A stretch of 64,000 nucleotides of DNA from Tyto alba (Eukaryota; Chordata; Aves; Strigiformes; Tytonidae): the NCBI RefSeq assembly GCF_018691265.1, contig NW_024881296.1, positions 7,037,427 to 7,101,426 of the forward strand, in the 5' to 3' direction. How positions within the stretch are numbered: position 1 is the stretch's first letter; each line of letters begins with the position of its first letter. Under the pieces are notes generated by a model that worked only from the letters and a program-made list of their open reading frames with translations, had not been told where the DNA came from and did not search any database. A program made the position numbers and the translations under genes. Shown here in pieces: positions 11,521 to 22,724 of this stretch.

Positions 11521-14121
11521 CTGTTGAGACAATTGGTGTTTTGAGCAAGAGAAGCAATTGTGCTCTTGGATTTGAAAGACTGCATTAATTTTCCATCACA
11601 AAGTAAAAATTGTTAGAATTCCATCCTGACACAGCACACTTACTTAGAACAATTTTCTGATCATTTTATATTTATGAAACTGTGTGTGGGTCCAAAATGA
11701 AATTCTTAAACCACTGAAAAATCAATTTTAGGAATTCTAAAGAACAAATTTAGAAAGCATAATGCTTGTTTCTCCTAGCTTGCATGTCTCTTTTTCACAC
11801 ACCACAGTTCTCTATTGTTAAAGATGTATTTATATCAGCATTTCCAATAATTCATCATAAAATAGTTTAACGTTTACTTCCTTAGCAAATAAGAAAATCA
11901 GTATTTTATAGTGTGGCATTGTATCCAGCTTCACGATCTGGCAAAATTACTATGGTCATCAATGGCAACGTTTGAAGTGTATTGGTAATGGATTATGCCA
12001 TGTGGCAAGTATGTTTTATTATCAGCAATTTCATAAAGCTCTGTAGATAAATAAAACAGCTGTCTTCCTTAATTACCAGCATATAAAGATGTATTTACAG
12101 TCAACAAAATACTGTCAAATTGAATTATTATCTTTCAGTGTCCTTCCAGTGAGAGAGGAGAAAAGGAATTTTAACAGGTTTACTCTGGAAACACAATCAA
12201 AGGAACTAGAGATTCCCAATCACATGGAACATACATTTGAAGCCATTACTTACTGCCAAGTGCAGCATAATCAGTGACTCTGTCTTCAGCAGAGAGGAAA
12301 CAAGCTTTGCTACGGTAAAGTGTAATTCTCAGTAAATTATATTCTACAGTGGCACAACATTCAGCAATTGACCTGATTTTCATCATCGTTGCTAATTAGA
12401 GATGTTATTTTATTTCAACATAATTATCCTCAGAGAGATGTTTCCTCTCTGTGATGTATATAAAATTTTCCTAGAAAGGAAGAGGTGAAGCAATGCTGTA
12501 TGTCGTGAAAAAATCTGAAAATGTTTTCTGATATATGAAGTGCTGCCATATTCAATTAATATTTCTTAAATAGAACTAGCTCTTGAAGATACTTTTCTAA
12601 ATTGCTGTGGTTTCAGTCTAAATACCATGGTTCATTATGCAATTTTGTTTTAAGGGTTCCATTCAAAATAAAGATAAATTGTTTCAGGAGTTCATCAACT
12701 TCAAAATGCAAAAATCTGTAGGAATCAGTGAAGTTACCACTACTTAGGTGCGATATTACTACGACTGAACAATTTAAGCAATTAAAACATTGGGGAGGAA
12801 AAAAATGAAATCAGTACAATAACACTTAGAAACACAAATAACCAAGACAGGAAGGTAGTAACATCACCTACTTTTGAAAATTAGGGACTTAAGAGTTTAA
12901 CTTCAGGCTTATATTTCATAGCATATATATTCTAGCTTATATTTAAAAATATTAATCTTGTCGTAAATATGCACATACATGCAATATGAGATATTAGATG
13001 AAAATAACGCATTCCCATTAAACAAAGAGTAATCCCATAGTAAACATTTGAAAATCAGGTACTGAATGTCGCCTTGTCAATTTATCGAGATATATAGGGC
13101 TGACTATGATTTATTGAGAGAGAGAACTGAACAGCTTACACACAAAAAGAAAGGAGGTTATGAGAAGATGATTTTGAAGATAACAGGAATTTGAAGTTTA
13201 GTTTTAAACAGCAGATTCAAACACTACTTATTACTGCTGCAGTACCGAGAAAGTATCATCTCGATCTATATTTGAGATACTGCAACCTTTCCTTTGAGTG
13301 CAAGCCTTTTTCCTCCACCTAAAAAGAACACATTTCTCATGAGCTATTCCTGTGTTAAGCTGTACATGTAGCTGGTCGTTAGAACTGCTCTGAATAGCTA
13401 TGTCTAAATGTCACTTGCTAGAAAAATACATGGTTTTACTGAAGCCTGCACACTTTGTAGAGTCTTGTGAAGAGAGGGTCAGATTATCCACAGTTAATCT
13501 TTGTCTTGAGGGGTCCTAACCACCAGTTTGTACCTGTTCATTAAAAATAAAGTCAGAAAAAGATATCAAAGAACCACTAACATACCCCCAACTGGCACTA
13601 ATTTTTAAAAACTATCTACCATAGATCACTTATATGTTTAGGGTCATCTCTCTAATCTGTAATGTATTAGGCAATGTAATAGGCAACAAGGTAGTAAGGT
13701 TTAATACAGAAACATCAGGAAGTAAGCTTTTTTCAACTAACTAAAGTTCCTCAAGATTTGCAGAAAAGGTCTTTAAGACCTTAATAAAATTGTACCTTCC
13801 CAACTGTCTCCTAGAGGTTCAAAATGGGTATTCAGAATGTCTGATATAGCCATACATTTTTGCCTACACACACGTTCAAAAACTTTTGTCAGCTTGCTTT
13901 ATTTGACACAAGGAAAAAAGATGCAGCTGAATATAACAGAGGAGGAAACAGCATTCTGTGCAGTCTTTTCTTCTTTTTTTGGATGCACCTTTGATACATA
14001 AAGGTACAGAAAAATTCCCAAACATTTGAAAGCAAAATGGAATTTTTAGTTTTCCTATTCTATTTTAGAATTTATTTTCATTACTCTTCTTTCCCCAAAA
14101 AAATTAAAACAGAGTTCTTAC
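11521..14121 (-). other. SIPA1L2 intron between E11 and E12
   Basis: This intron of about 2.6 kb is AT-rich with no repeat family or additional exon that I can support. Scattered short frames show no family resemblance. Confidence 0.7.
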
Positions 14122-14346
14122 TCGTGGCATTCAGAAACTTCAGATTCTTCAGGTGTAGGACTTCCTTCTGATTTTTTCCATCCAATGACATATTTACTCA
14201 CTGCTCCTTGTCTGTGGTATGGTTTTGAAACTGACCCAGAAATCTGTTGACTACTGTTCTGTGACACTATATAGACTTTAGAGGTATCTAGAGAGCCACT
14301 CTTTTTAGAGCAATGTGTTGATGGGCTTCCTGAATGATGTGACCCA
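14122..14346 (-). CDS. SIPA1L2: SIPA1L2 exon E11: Ser-rich tail, KYVIGWKK block
   Basis: This exon of 225 bases completes Ser743 and encodes residues 744-817: GSHHSGSPSTHCSKKSGSLD, SKVYIVSQN, then KPYHRQGAVSKYVIGWKK and SEGSPTPEESEVSECH, plus two bases of Glu818. The RQGA..KY.IGWKK.EG block is shared by SIPA1L1 and SIPA1L2 and marks the SPAR C-terminal region. The acceptor is CTTTTCAG and the donor is GTAAGA. The exon is symmetric (phase 2/2), so skipping preserves frame. Confidence 0.96.
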
Positions 14347-17300
14347 CTGAAAAGGTAAAGAAAACACACAAAAGAGAAAATGAAATTTGCTATACAACGA
14401 CAAATCAAAACTTTTTGCCTGGTATGAAGCTATAATTCTTAAGTTTTTCTCACAGCTAAAATCAAGATAGCAATATTGGTACAGTAATTCTGTACATAGC
14501 AGCAGCACATACACTAAAGCTCTTTGAGAACACAACTGCGATGAGTTGCTAAACCAAGTAATGTATATAATTCAACTTGCTGAAATGCCAATGCAAACTG
14601 ATTTGAACTAAAATTAAAAGACTAAGTTCAAAACACATATCAAATTTGTGTGTGCAATTTTAAGTAAATATGTACACACACATTCTAAATGGTATAATTC
14701 CATTTACATTAAGAACTATATAGGGAATTACTCAAATATTTCTCTAATTATAAAACTTATGTGCTTTTCCAGTTCATGTTAATTTTGCCAGTTCACACCA
14801 TTTTAAACTGTGTCCTTCATTCAGTATCACTGAGAATTTCATATTAACAGAAGTAAATTTCAGTTCAACAAAAACAGTCCTCTGGATAATTTTAATAGGC
14901 TCTTTTATTATGAATAATAGCACTACTAGGCACTAATGAAACCTTTTACTAAAGACTCTCAAAATTATTTAAAATTAACTAAAGCAAACACTTCCTTGAA
15001 GAATAAATTTCTTCTTTTCATCTTGGAGGTGAAGTAAGCAAAGCATTCAGAAACTAACTGCCTCCCCTAAAATCAGAGGCTGGAACCTGAAGCAGCACCT
15101 CATAACTTTTATTGTTGGTTTATGAATATCAAATACAGTGCCACCTTTTAATCCAATCCCAAAAGCACTGGATTCATTCAGGGAGGACCAGATGTTGCTG
15201 AAAGTGTAACAGACACAGCTACTTTGGTGTCCATGCAGAGTCAAATACAAGAAATGCTCATGCATAGATGTCATTAGATCAAATCAAAATGCCTACTGGG
15301 GAAGAAAATTGAATCAATAAAGCAATGGATTAATAATTTTGATCACGGTTAGTCTGTGCATTTAAGCTTAAACCCAATTTATTTTCTCTCCTGTCATCCC
15401 TCTTTCTCCCCCAAAAGTAGAAACAAGATTATGAGGTTTTGGGAGAAGAATATAATGCAAGTGATTTTAAAAGCTTTTTTGCTTGCTGTCCTTGCAAATA
15501 TGCAAATAAATTATGTAAAGATGTGGTGAAGAAAATAATTCGGTTATGAAAAATTGAAATCTAAAGATGAAGCAAACATTGAAGCACAATGTGAAATGCA
15601 TATCAGATCAATAGCAAGGACATTATCCAGAGGATTAGGATATTTGTAAGTATTTGTAACTAAATTTAAGAAAAATTGAGCATCCAACCTTGTTCTGTAG
15701 GTTTTAAATAAGGGAATAATTTTGAAGTGAAGAAATAAAATACCTGTAAAAGATTGGTTTTGGATATGCAATGGTTGGAACAAGCAGTATATTGTTTTTT
15801 AGGAGCCAAAAGATGAAGCTAAGCTGTTTCAGCTACAGTAACATGAAGGTATTTGATAATTCACGTGCATAATTAATATCAAATAGGACAGATAAAACCA
15901 TTAATAACAGAGATGTGAGACATAATGTTGTGCATATCTCAAGTCAGTCGTCAGTCTTGTAGTTTGAGATACTGCTTTCCGCAGAAGGTATAATTCCATA
16001 AATCTTACTTGGATACTATAGTATTAACTTTTTCAGGGGGTTCTTTATCCCATGATGTTAGAGAATCAGGCCAGTATCTTTCAACCAACCAACATCTTTG
16101 CTATGCATCTATTCAGTAAACAGAATATAATTTTAATAAAGAAATATTGCAATTATAGATCAATGACATTTTATCAGTCTGTGTGCTTGCTTCTTGAAGT
16201 TTTACACTGTTCAGCTACTATAGAACAAGTTTATTATTTAACATTCACAAAATAACTGAGAATTAATACCTCAGTAGTATTAGAATTTTATTGTTCTAGA
16301 TTATGAAGAAATACAGACTCAGTGTCTGACCAGTTGGAAAATACATACAAGATTCAGCAGTAAATATCATACTCTTAAATGCTAACTCAAGTATCTTATG
16401 CCTATTTGAACATGTCAGTGTTGAAGCATCACAGTTATAAAATGAGGTATTTTTTAATAATGTATGCCTGTGGGTGTTGTATAGGTGATGCCAGCTTTTA
16501 AATCCAACTGCAAAATTATTTATCACTTGAATGTAATTTGAAGGATATGTAAGCAAAGTTTAAATAAAACAGTTGAGTCACATATCATAAATTTGACAAT
16601 TTCCTATAGCAAAAGGATTTGGCACACAAATTAGAAGGTGCTCATTTGAAAACATTGCTATTGATGAAGTGGAATTGAGCAATCCTAATGTGAGTCATTA
16701 CTTCAGCAATAACTGCTACTTCGGAAATGCCTAGGTAAACTCACTCACGATCTAGATGCCTTTATTTTTTTTTTTTTAATTTAATTAATCCATAAAATGT
16801 TTATTCAGAAGTGAGCAGCAGATTACTTAATGGCTGCCTGGCACTTTAAATATGACAGCTGCTACACAGGTACTGAGAATACATATTCTAGCCATTAGAA
16901 ATCTATTTCAGCTCATTCTGATGAAGTCCTACAAACACAGAGCATATCTCTAGTGCTTTAGAAGTCTCAATATACAAAATTAAATCTCAACACATACAAA
17001 GCAGAGTAAATCTGGAGCTTCTGCATTACTACACAGCTAGTGAAAGCTTAATGTAAAAGCAGCACTTACCTAGTTTTCACAAGTCTGCACAATAGCCTAT
17101 AAGATCTATAACTTGTGAAGAAAAGTATCTAGAAGTCAGATAAGTATACAAGACTAATTCACTCATATCAAGCATATAGAGAAACAAGGATACAAGGTAT
17201 TATTTTGTTATTTTCCTGTATTGATTGACATTGAAAACAAGAAAATCAGAAGGAATGAAGAACAAACAATTTCCTTCCATCCTGCACAGAGTAAAAACCT

Positions 17301-17829
17301 TAACACATAGACCAAAACTTCAACTTCAAAGTCACCATAAAATGGGAACTGGGAGATAAAGGCAACCAGCTGTAAAGGCGTTCTTTCAAAGTTTGCTTTA
17401 CAACAGATGTACCATGCACACATTCCACTGGTAACAAAAAAAAAGAGCTGAAAATCAATCAGAAATTCAATCCAACAAACAAAATTGTAAAGCATACATC
17501 ATAATAATGTAAATTAGGGGGAAATGGGATGCAATTCATTTTCACTATATGTAAAAATTGTCCACTACAATTATAGTTTCCCTCAGCATTAACGCCCACG
17601 TAATTTGCTGCACCGTACTACAAAAAAAAAAAAAAAAAAGTATGTAAAATAAGTTCTAGGTGCAAGCTTCACTTTTACTCAGGGATGTTTCCCAACTTTT
17701 AAAACCTGAACAATATGCACAAGGTCACATACAAAGTCTCCATAAGATCTGGGTGTAGGGCTAGCTATTGCTTTTTAGGCAGACTCATCAAAAATTGCCT
17801 GACAGTTGCTCATACAGGCATTTAAATAC

Positions 17830-17860
<31 letters not shown>

Positions 17861-17966
17861 GTTAAGTGCACTTTGAGATAAAGGTAAACAGAAAAACAAC
17901 AATGAAAAAGCATTCTCTCTATGTTAAACTATGATCCATAATCCCTAATTTGTAAAAAACACATAC
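14347..17966 (-). other. SIPA1L2 intron between E10 and E11
   Basis: This intron of about 3.6 kb has two plus-strand A runs near its 5' end in transcript terms: 29 A at 17,830-17,858 and about 18 A near 17,622-17,639. These read as poly(U) in the pre-mRNA, 110 to 350 bases past the E10 donor. The rest is featureless AT-rich sequence. Confidence 0.7.
17830..17858. repeat. Poly(A) run of 29
   Basis: Pure A run on the plus strand (poly(U) in the SIPA1L2 transcript), about 110 bases past the E10 donor. No transposon body is recognised next to it. Confidence 0.95.
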
Positions 17967-18355
17967 CTGGAATGAGAGGAGATTTCACTTAGGTCTCCCA
18001 TACTGCCTTCAGCTGTGTGACTGGTAGAAATAGCAGAAGTATAGCTATGAACAGCATAGATTTTAGCAGGATCATCATCTGGCCCAGGAGTTTCAGAAGA
18101 CTCAGTCCACTGCTCAGTACGACAGTGCACTCCAGACCTGCTGCCAGCAAGGTGCAAAGGAGCCAGAAGAGGAGTAGGCATGCAGGGAGCTGTATCAATT
18201 CCACTGTCAGTAGAAGCCCCCTTTATATATGTTAATCCAAGCAGCTCAGGATCCATCAGATCTCCAGAACCAAAGTGTTTTTCATCACTGTTGCTGGATG
18301 TATTACTGGATAGGGTGTTGCTGCTTGAGTGGCTTGAACAGCTTTTGTCTCCAAT
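17967..18355 (-). CDS. SIPA1L2: SIPA1L2 exon E10: Ser-rich tail with DSGIDT motif
   Basis: This exon of 389 bases encodes residues 614-742 plus two bases of Ser743. It begins IGDKSCSSHSSSNTLSSN, then GDLMDPELLGLTYIKGA and STDSGIDTAPCMP, and ends EGSMGDLSEISSHS. DSGIDT (residues 663-668, codons 18,208-18,191) has the form of a beta-TrCP phosphodegron; the equivalent motif in SPAR (SIPA1L1) is linked to Plk2-triggered destruction at synapses (family knowledge), so the same control here is inferred. The acceptor is GTTAAG, with a weak pyrimidine tract, and the donor is GTATGT. Complementary A and U homopolymers lie in both flanking introns. Confidence 0.96.
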
Positions 18356-18454
18356 CTTAACAACAAGAAAAGAAACAAAAGACGACCCCCCCTCAAGTTA
18401 ATAGTAAAATATTTATTTTCACATAAATCACTGAATTTGTGCCATTCAAAGACC

Positions 18455-18476
18455 TTTTTTTTTTTTTTTTTTTTTT
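18455..18476. repeat. Poly(T) run of 22
   Basis: Pure T run on the plus strand (poly(A) in the SIPA1L2 transcript), about 100 bases before the E10 acceptor. It is complementary in sense to the run at 17,830-17,858. Confidence 0.95.
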
Positions 18477-19055
18477 ACAGGATGCTATAATATAACTGCA
18501 AAATATGAAAAGAGCTAATTATACCATCAGTTTCTATGAAATGAATTGAACAGCTGGCTAGACACATTAAAGGTTGATGTCACTGCAAATAAAAAAGCTT
18601 TAGCTTCATCTTCTATGGCAAATCTTAAGATCACACTTGAATTTTCTGATTATAGGACTTGCTTAACATCCATAAAATTGCATTGCTAGGCAGTTAAAAT
18701 AAGCATTTGTTAATGTTAGAAGCATTGGTAATTATTTGTTTAAACAAGTTCTACCACAAATCTGAAAAACACCAAAGACTGAATTATCGTTTTTTTCTCA
18801 GTGTGGGTGAAATATGAAACTTATTGGATCAAAACCAATGGGATGTGTGGCTTGTTAAATTGAAGCCAATTGCAATGTATGTGTACCAGATGAAAGTAAC
18901 TTAAGTCATAGGGCCTTAACCTAAGCATGGCTATTGAAGTGGAATAATTATGTCAGGCATTTGTGTCAATAAAATTGGGGGGTTTTGTTGTTTTTTTCAC
19001 AGAGATTTTATAGAGAGTTGGATTAATTTACCTATGTGACAGAGTAGCCAGAATA

Positions 19056-19095
19056 AGGGCAGATGGAATTCTATTAGGGCAGATGGACTTCTATG
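19056..19095. repeat. Two-copy 20-base tandem duplication
   Basis: AGGGCAGATGGAATTCTATT is followed directly by AGGGCAGATGGACTTCTATG, 18 of 20 bases identical. A small local duplication in the intron between E9 and E10. Confidence 0.9.
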
Positions 19096-20523
19096 AGGCA
19101 GAATCTAAGTGGGAAGGATTCCTAACTTTTTTACGAGACCCCTCTCCTAGAAGTTGCATAAAAACATAGCTGCTTCTCACATATTAAAGCAGTTAGACAA
19201 GGCAGCCTTTCCAAAAATGATACTTCTATTCCATATGGAAATTAACAAGCCTCAAAATTTGAGGAAATTATTTCAGAAAAAATAGGAGGAGTTACATTTG
19301 CATTCATTCTAACCTTTACAAGATGGCTGCCACCTTAAAAACAATGGAACAATTGATAAAAATACAACGAGCAGCTTTTCCAAGGAGAAGGACTTGGAAA
19401 AAGGTGTCTGGAGAAAAGGCATGTCACTTCTTACTGTAAATGTAAAATGTAACCAAAGTGGAAAGAAACGGGGGTGGGGAATAAACTCAAAGGCATAAAA
19501 TTAGCCTCAGAAGACATATTATAGGTATGAACCTTCCCCAAGATTTCTTGTATATTGCTGAACATACATATTTAGGCATATTTCCTGAGCCTGCTGGAGG
19601 CAAAGAATCTGGACAACAGCTATTGATAGAGACATCTTGAACTGCTCAAAGCTCACTATGGCCATAGCTTAGGATAAATTTATGCATTTCCTTGTGCTAA
19701 GAGAAATTATTGTATGAAAGCTCAGCATGGCCCTAATTGTTACATGTTGTTAAAGACTGTGTCATGGATCAAGCTTTAAAAAAAATCCAACCCAAACAAC
19801 AAAAACAAACCCCAAAGCCCAAAACAAACCCAAAACCATCAGAAACATGATATTTATTCCAGGAAAACAAAGAAACCTTGAAGATAGCCAGTGAAATTCC
19901 CCTCACCATCCTTCCCCCAAGTTAAAACTGATAAAAAGACAGCACAGATATTTTTTTCTAATGGTTAAATATTTTACAGAGTTCTTGTACATTTGCTGTA
20001 GCCCTCAGCATGAATTTCACTGGCTGGCAGAGAATCAGATGGTAAATTGAGCTGAACAAAAAGGGGATGCACAAGAGAACATTACAAGGTCCTTTACAAG
20101 GACCTTTTTTTTCTCTGTTTTACAGCATCTAACAACAAAATAGCCTCATTTTATTATCATTATAATAATGCTGGATCTTACTTTGTACAATATAGTTCTT
20201 AAATGCTTCACAGATTAAGCAAGCCAGTATAAATGAAGCTGTGAATACAGAGGTGAGTGTAGACTATACTAGTTTTATCTCCTCAGTGCCCCTGATGCAA
20301 GCTCTCTTGGAGTTCTTAGTTTATGAACACAGACTAAGCATACTCAATTCACCCCACATCTAGGTGAGAACAGTTTTTGTCTCCCAAAACACACAATGGT
20401 GTTCATAAATTGCTCAAATGTACTTTTAAGATGTATTCCTTTAAGTCCAGGGTGGGGGAGTGAGTTGGTTTGGGTTTAATTTTTTTTTTAGAGTTTTGAA
20501 TGACATCCAAGTAAAAGACTTAC

Positions 20524-20627
20524 ATGTGAAAGTTTGTTTGGTGACTCCTTGCCACTGCCTTCTTTCTGTAAAGCCCGGTCTTTGTAGGAGCTCAAGACTT
20601 TGGTCGATGGTACATGCCACTTGGTTT
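20524..20627 (-). CDS. SIPA1L2: SIPA1L2 exon E9: Lys-rich tail segment
   Basis: This exon of 104 bases completes Glu579 and encodes residues 580-613: TKWHVPSTKVLSSYKDRALQ, then KEGSGKESPNKLSH. It matches the TKWH..P.KVL.SYK.RALQK.GS block of SIPA1L2. The acceptor is TATGGCAG and the donor is GTAAGTC. It leaves at phase 0, and E10 continues with IGDKSC. Mixed basic and Ser residues suggest a disordered linker. Only 407 bases separate it from E8, so E7, E8 and E9 form the tightest exon cluster in the window. Confidence 0.94.
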
Positions 20628-21034
20628 CTGCCATAAATAATTGTGTTTTAATTTCTGAATGCTAAAAAGATGAGTATACTGTACAAAGAAAAAAGGCACA
20701 TGGCTTAGCATCAGGTTTCAAACCTGTACCCTCTTTGGAATCAGAGACATGTACCTTCTCAGAATCTCCTAGGATCTAATTTTTCAATGAAAATTAAATG
20801 AAGTTCAACCTGCTTTCCATCATTCATGAGACTTTCCGAAGTTCAGGCATAGTTTGTTCCAAGTATTATCTAAATATCCCACATCATATTCTGTTACAGT
20901 CTGTAGCAGTCTGCTTTCACTGTCATATTACATGCTCTTTCTGTATCAAACCTCCGCATAAGAGGGTGGTTGTACTTCAACAGGCACCGCATTACAAAGA
21001 ACATTCACTTTTAAGATACAGTGGATTTTATTAC
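20628..21034 (-). other. SIPA1L2 intron between E8 and E9
   Basis: This 407-base intron is the shortest in the window. No features beyond the splice sites are recognised. Confidence 0.85.
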
Positions 21035-21138
21035 CAGAATGTCTATTTCCTTCCAAAGTTTCTTCTCGTTCTCTGCCTCCTTCACATTCCAGCGAGCCTG
21101 AACCTTGGTGGTGTTCATGAAGCAGAGGGGACTGGCAC
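21035..21138 (-). CDS. SIPA1L2: SIPA1L2 exon E8: Glu/Arg-rich tail segment
   Basis: This exon of 104 bases was found because E7 leaves a codon needing one base while E9 needs two, so a linking exon was required. It encodes residues 545-578: CQSPLLHEHHQGSGSLECE, then GGREREETLEGNRHS, plus the first base of Glu579. The block resembles the CQSPLL...GSG.LEC.G.RERE.T segment of mammalian SIPA1L2 as I recall it. The acceptor follows ACATTAAAAG, a purine-rich and weak context, with a poly(A) run just upstream in the transcript. The donor is GTAATA. An antisense open frame on the plus strand (20,798-21,145) hides it. Confidence 0.9.
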
Positions 21139-22640
21139 CTTTTAATGTAAGCAGAAAATTAAGCTGGTTTTTTTTTTTTTTTTTTTCTCCCTAGAAAACT
21201 AGTTACATGATGAACAACAACACTGTTTATTTTTCAAAGCAAATATTTTGTGATTCGTTTAAACAATCATCATCACTCCCACCAAGCAAGTATAATAACG
21301 TTTCCAAACACTGCATGGAAATATTTACATGCAATTTTTTCAACAGTATGCTGTTATATCTTAAGTGTGAACAGGCCACGAAGACACTGAACTTTAAGAA
21401 GAAATGCATTCTTAGGGCTATATATCCAAAGATTTTTGCAATGGAGAACTATGGTAATATATGCTTAACTGCTTTATGAACTAAGCCCCACAGAAAGTAA
21501 CTGTAGTTTTTCAGGTTTTCACAGTCAGAACATGTAAGCTAGTACCAGGTCCATTGGTTTGTATTGTATTGCAAGTTAAATTATTTTACAAAGCAACACA
21601 CTAAAACCAAGGTCGCTATTAGAAGTAACTGTGCTGGAAAAATGACACAAGATGCATTTTCACGTGTTTATTGTAGAAAAATTTGCTACAGTTTTACTTG
21701 AATTATTAGCATCTATTTAGCTGCCAGAATTTCAGTGAGTATCCTGAAATTCCTTGAGGAGTCTCCAAGATATTGCATATATATCTGCTACATGGAATAT
21801 CTTGACAGTCCTGCCAAAGCAGTATTAAGCTTACAAGGAGTCAAGACGATGTTTTCAATATTCATATTTTTCCTGCAAAGTAGCTTCTGAAAGCCACGCG
21901 GCAAGTCTGGAATGCCTTTATATTATGCTATGTAGATACCTCCGTAGCTCAACATTTTATAACCGGAGTGCTTTTGACAGCTATATTTATATAACGAAGT
22001 GATAAATTTAAAGTAATTTAGAACAGATGTTTCACATAGTATTCTTATAACATGTACAGTATATCGGGGTGGCCTTTTATACACAGATAGCTAACCTCTG
22101 AAACTTCAGCACCAAGGGATTAACAGGGATATGAAGGAACCATCTATATACTGCAACTGCCTTTTAGGTAGAAGAGACTTCTGAAAGAGTGCTACTTTTT
22201 TGAGGAAAGATGCTAGAAAATGGATGCCACTGGAGCAAGAACAGTAGGAAATAAAACCTCTGAAGACCATAAAGATAATTTTTTTAAATCAAATACCCTT
22301 CCACTGAAGCAAAAGGAGCTATTACTATTTTATTCCAATTCTGAGTTACTAGCTGATTCTCGGCCTGTTGCTGGGAAAGCAAACCTAAGAAGTGTTTGTT
22401 ATTTACCTGAATCGCAAAATAAAAATGTGGTCCTAAGGAGCTAAAGTAGTTTGGCTTTAAAATTGTATTGGCATACATGTTATGTTAAAGATCAGTAGAC
22501 CTGTACATCTTAAAAATATACTAACAGTTTGCAAAAATAAATCTATGATACAGAACATCCGCATAAATTTTGCTTCAGAAAAAGATGCACGGGAGCTATA
22601 GCAAGATTAAAAAAAAAACAAAAAAACAAATCACCAGTAC
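21139..22640 (-). other. SIPA1L2 intron between E7 and E8
   Basis: This intron of about 1.5 kb carries a 19-base T run on the plus strand (21,168-21,186), poly(A) in the transcript, only about 30 bases from the E8 acceptor. The rest is unique AT-rich sequence. Confidence 0.8.
21168..21186. repeat. Poly(T) run of 19 near the E8 acceptor
   Basis: T run on the plus strand, read as poly(A) in the transcript, about 30 bases upstream of the E8 3' splice site, where pyrimidines would normally be expected. Confidence 0.95.
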
Positions 22641-22724
22641 CCGTCATATCCCACTTGCTGTCTCCACTGGCTGCTCCCGCTGGGTCCTGGATCACTGGAG
22701 GAGGACTGGTTGCTCGGAGAACTT
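22641..22724 (-). CDS. SIPA1L2: SIPA1L2 exon E7: Ser-rich tail
   Basis: This short exon of 84 bases encodes residues 517-543 (SSPSNQSSSSDPGPSGSS, then QWRQQVGYD) and contributes bases to the split codons Arg516 and Gly544. The acceptor is ATTACAG and the donor is GTACTG, which is weaker than its neighbours. It is symmetric (phase 2 in and out) and a multiple of three, so it can act as a frame-neutral cassette. The sequence is low-complexity Ser/Pro, likely disordered. Reading through the donor gives a stop codon shortly after, consistent with the exon end chosen. Confidence 0.93.

Larger units (their letters stand above)
18356..20523 (-). other. SIPA1L2 intron between E9 and E10
   Basis: This intron of about 2.2 kb has a 22-base T run on the plus strand (18,455-18,476), which is poly(A) in the transcript about 100 bases before E10. 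It also holds a 20-base tandem duplication at 19,056-19,095 and an A/C-rich low-complexity stretch around 19,778-19,840. No gene is seen. Confidence 0.7.

Noticed and set aside
17989..18204. Second minus-strand frame inside E10
   Set aside because: It is the wrong frame of a coding exon; the SIPA1L2 frame is fixed by neighbours and homology.
20798..21145. Plus-strand open frame of 115 codons
   Set aside because: It overlaps exon E8 in antisense and its sequence is not recognisable; the sense strand explains the locus better.
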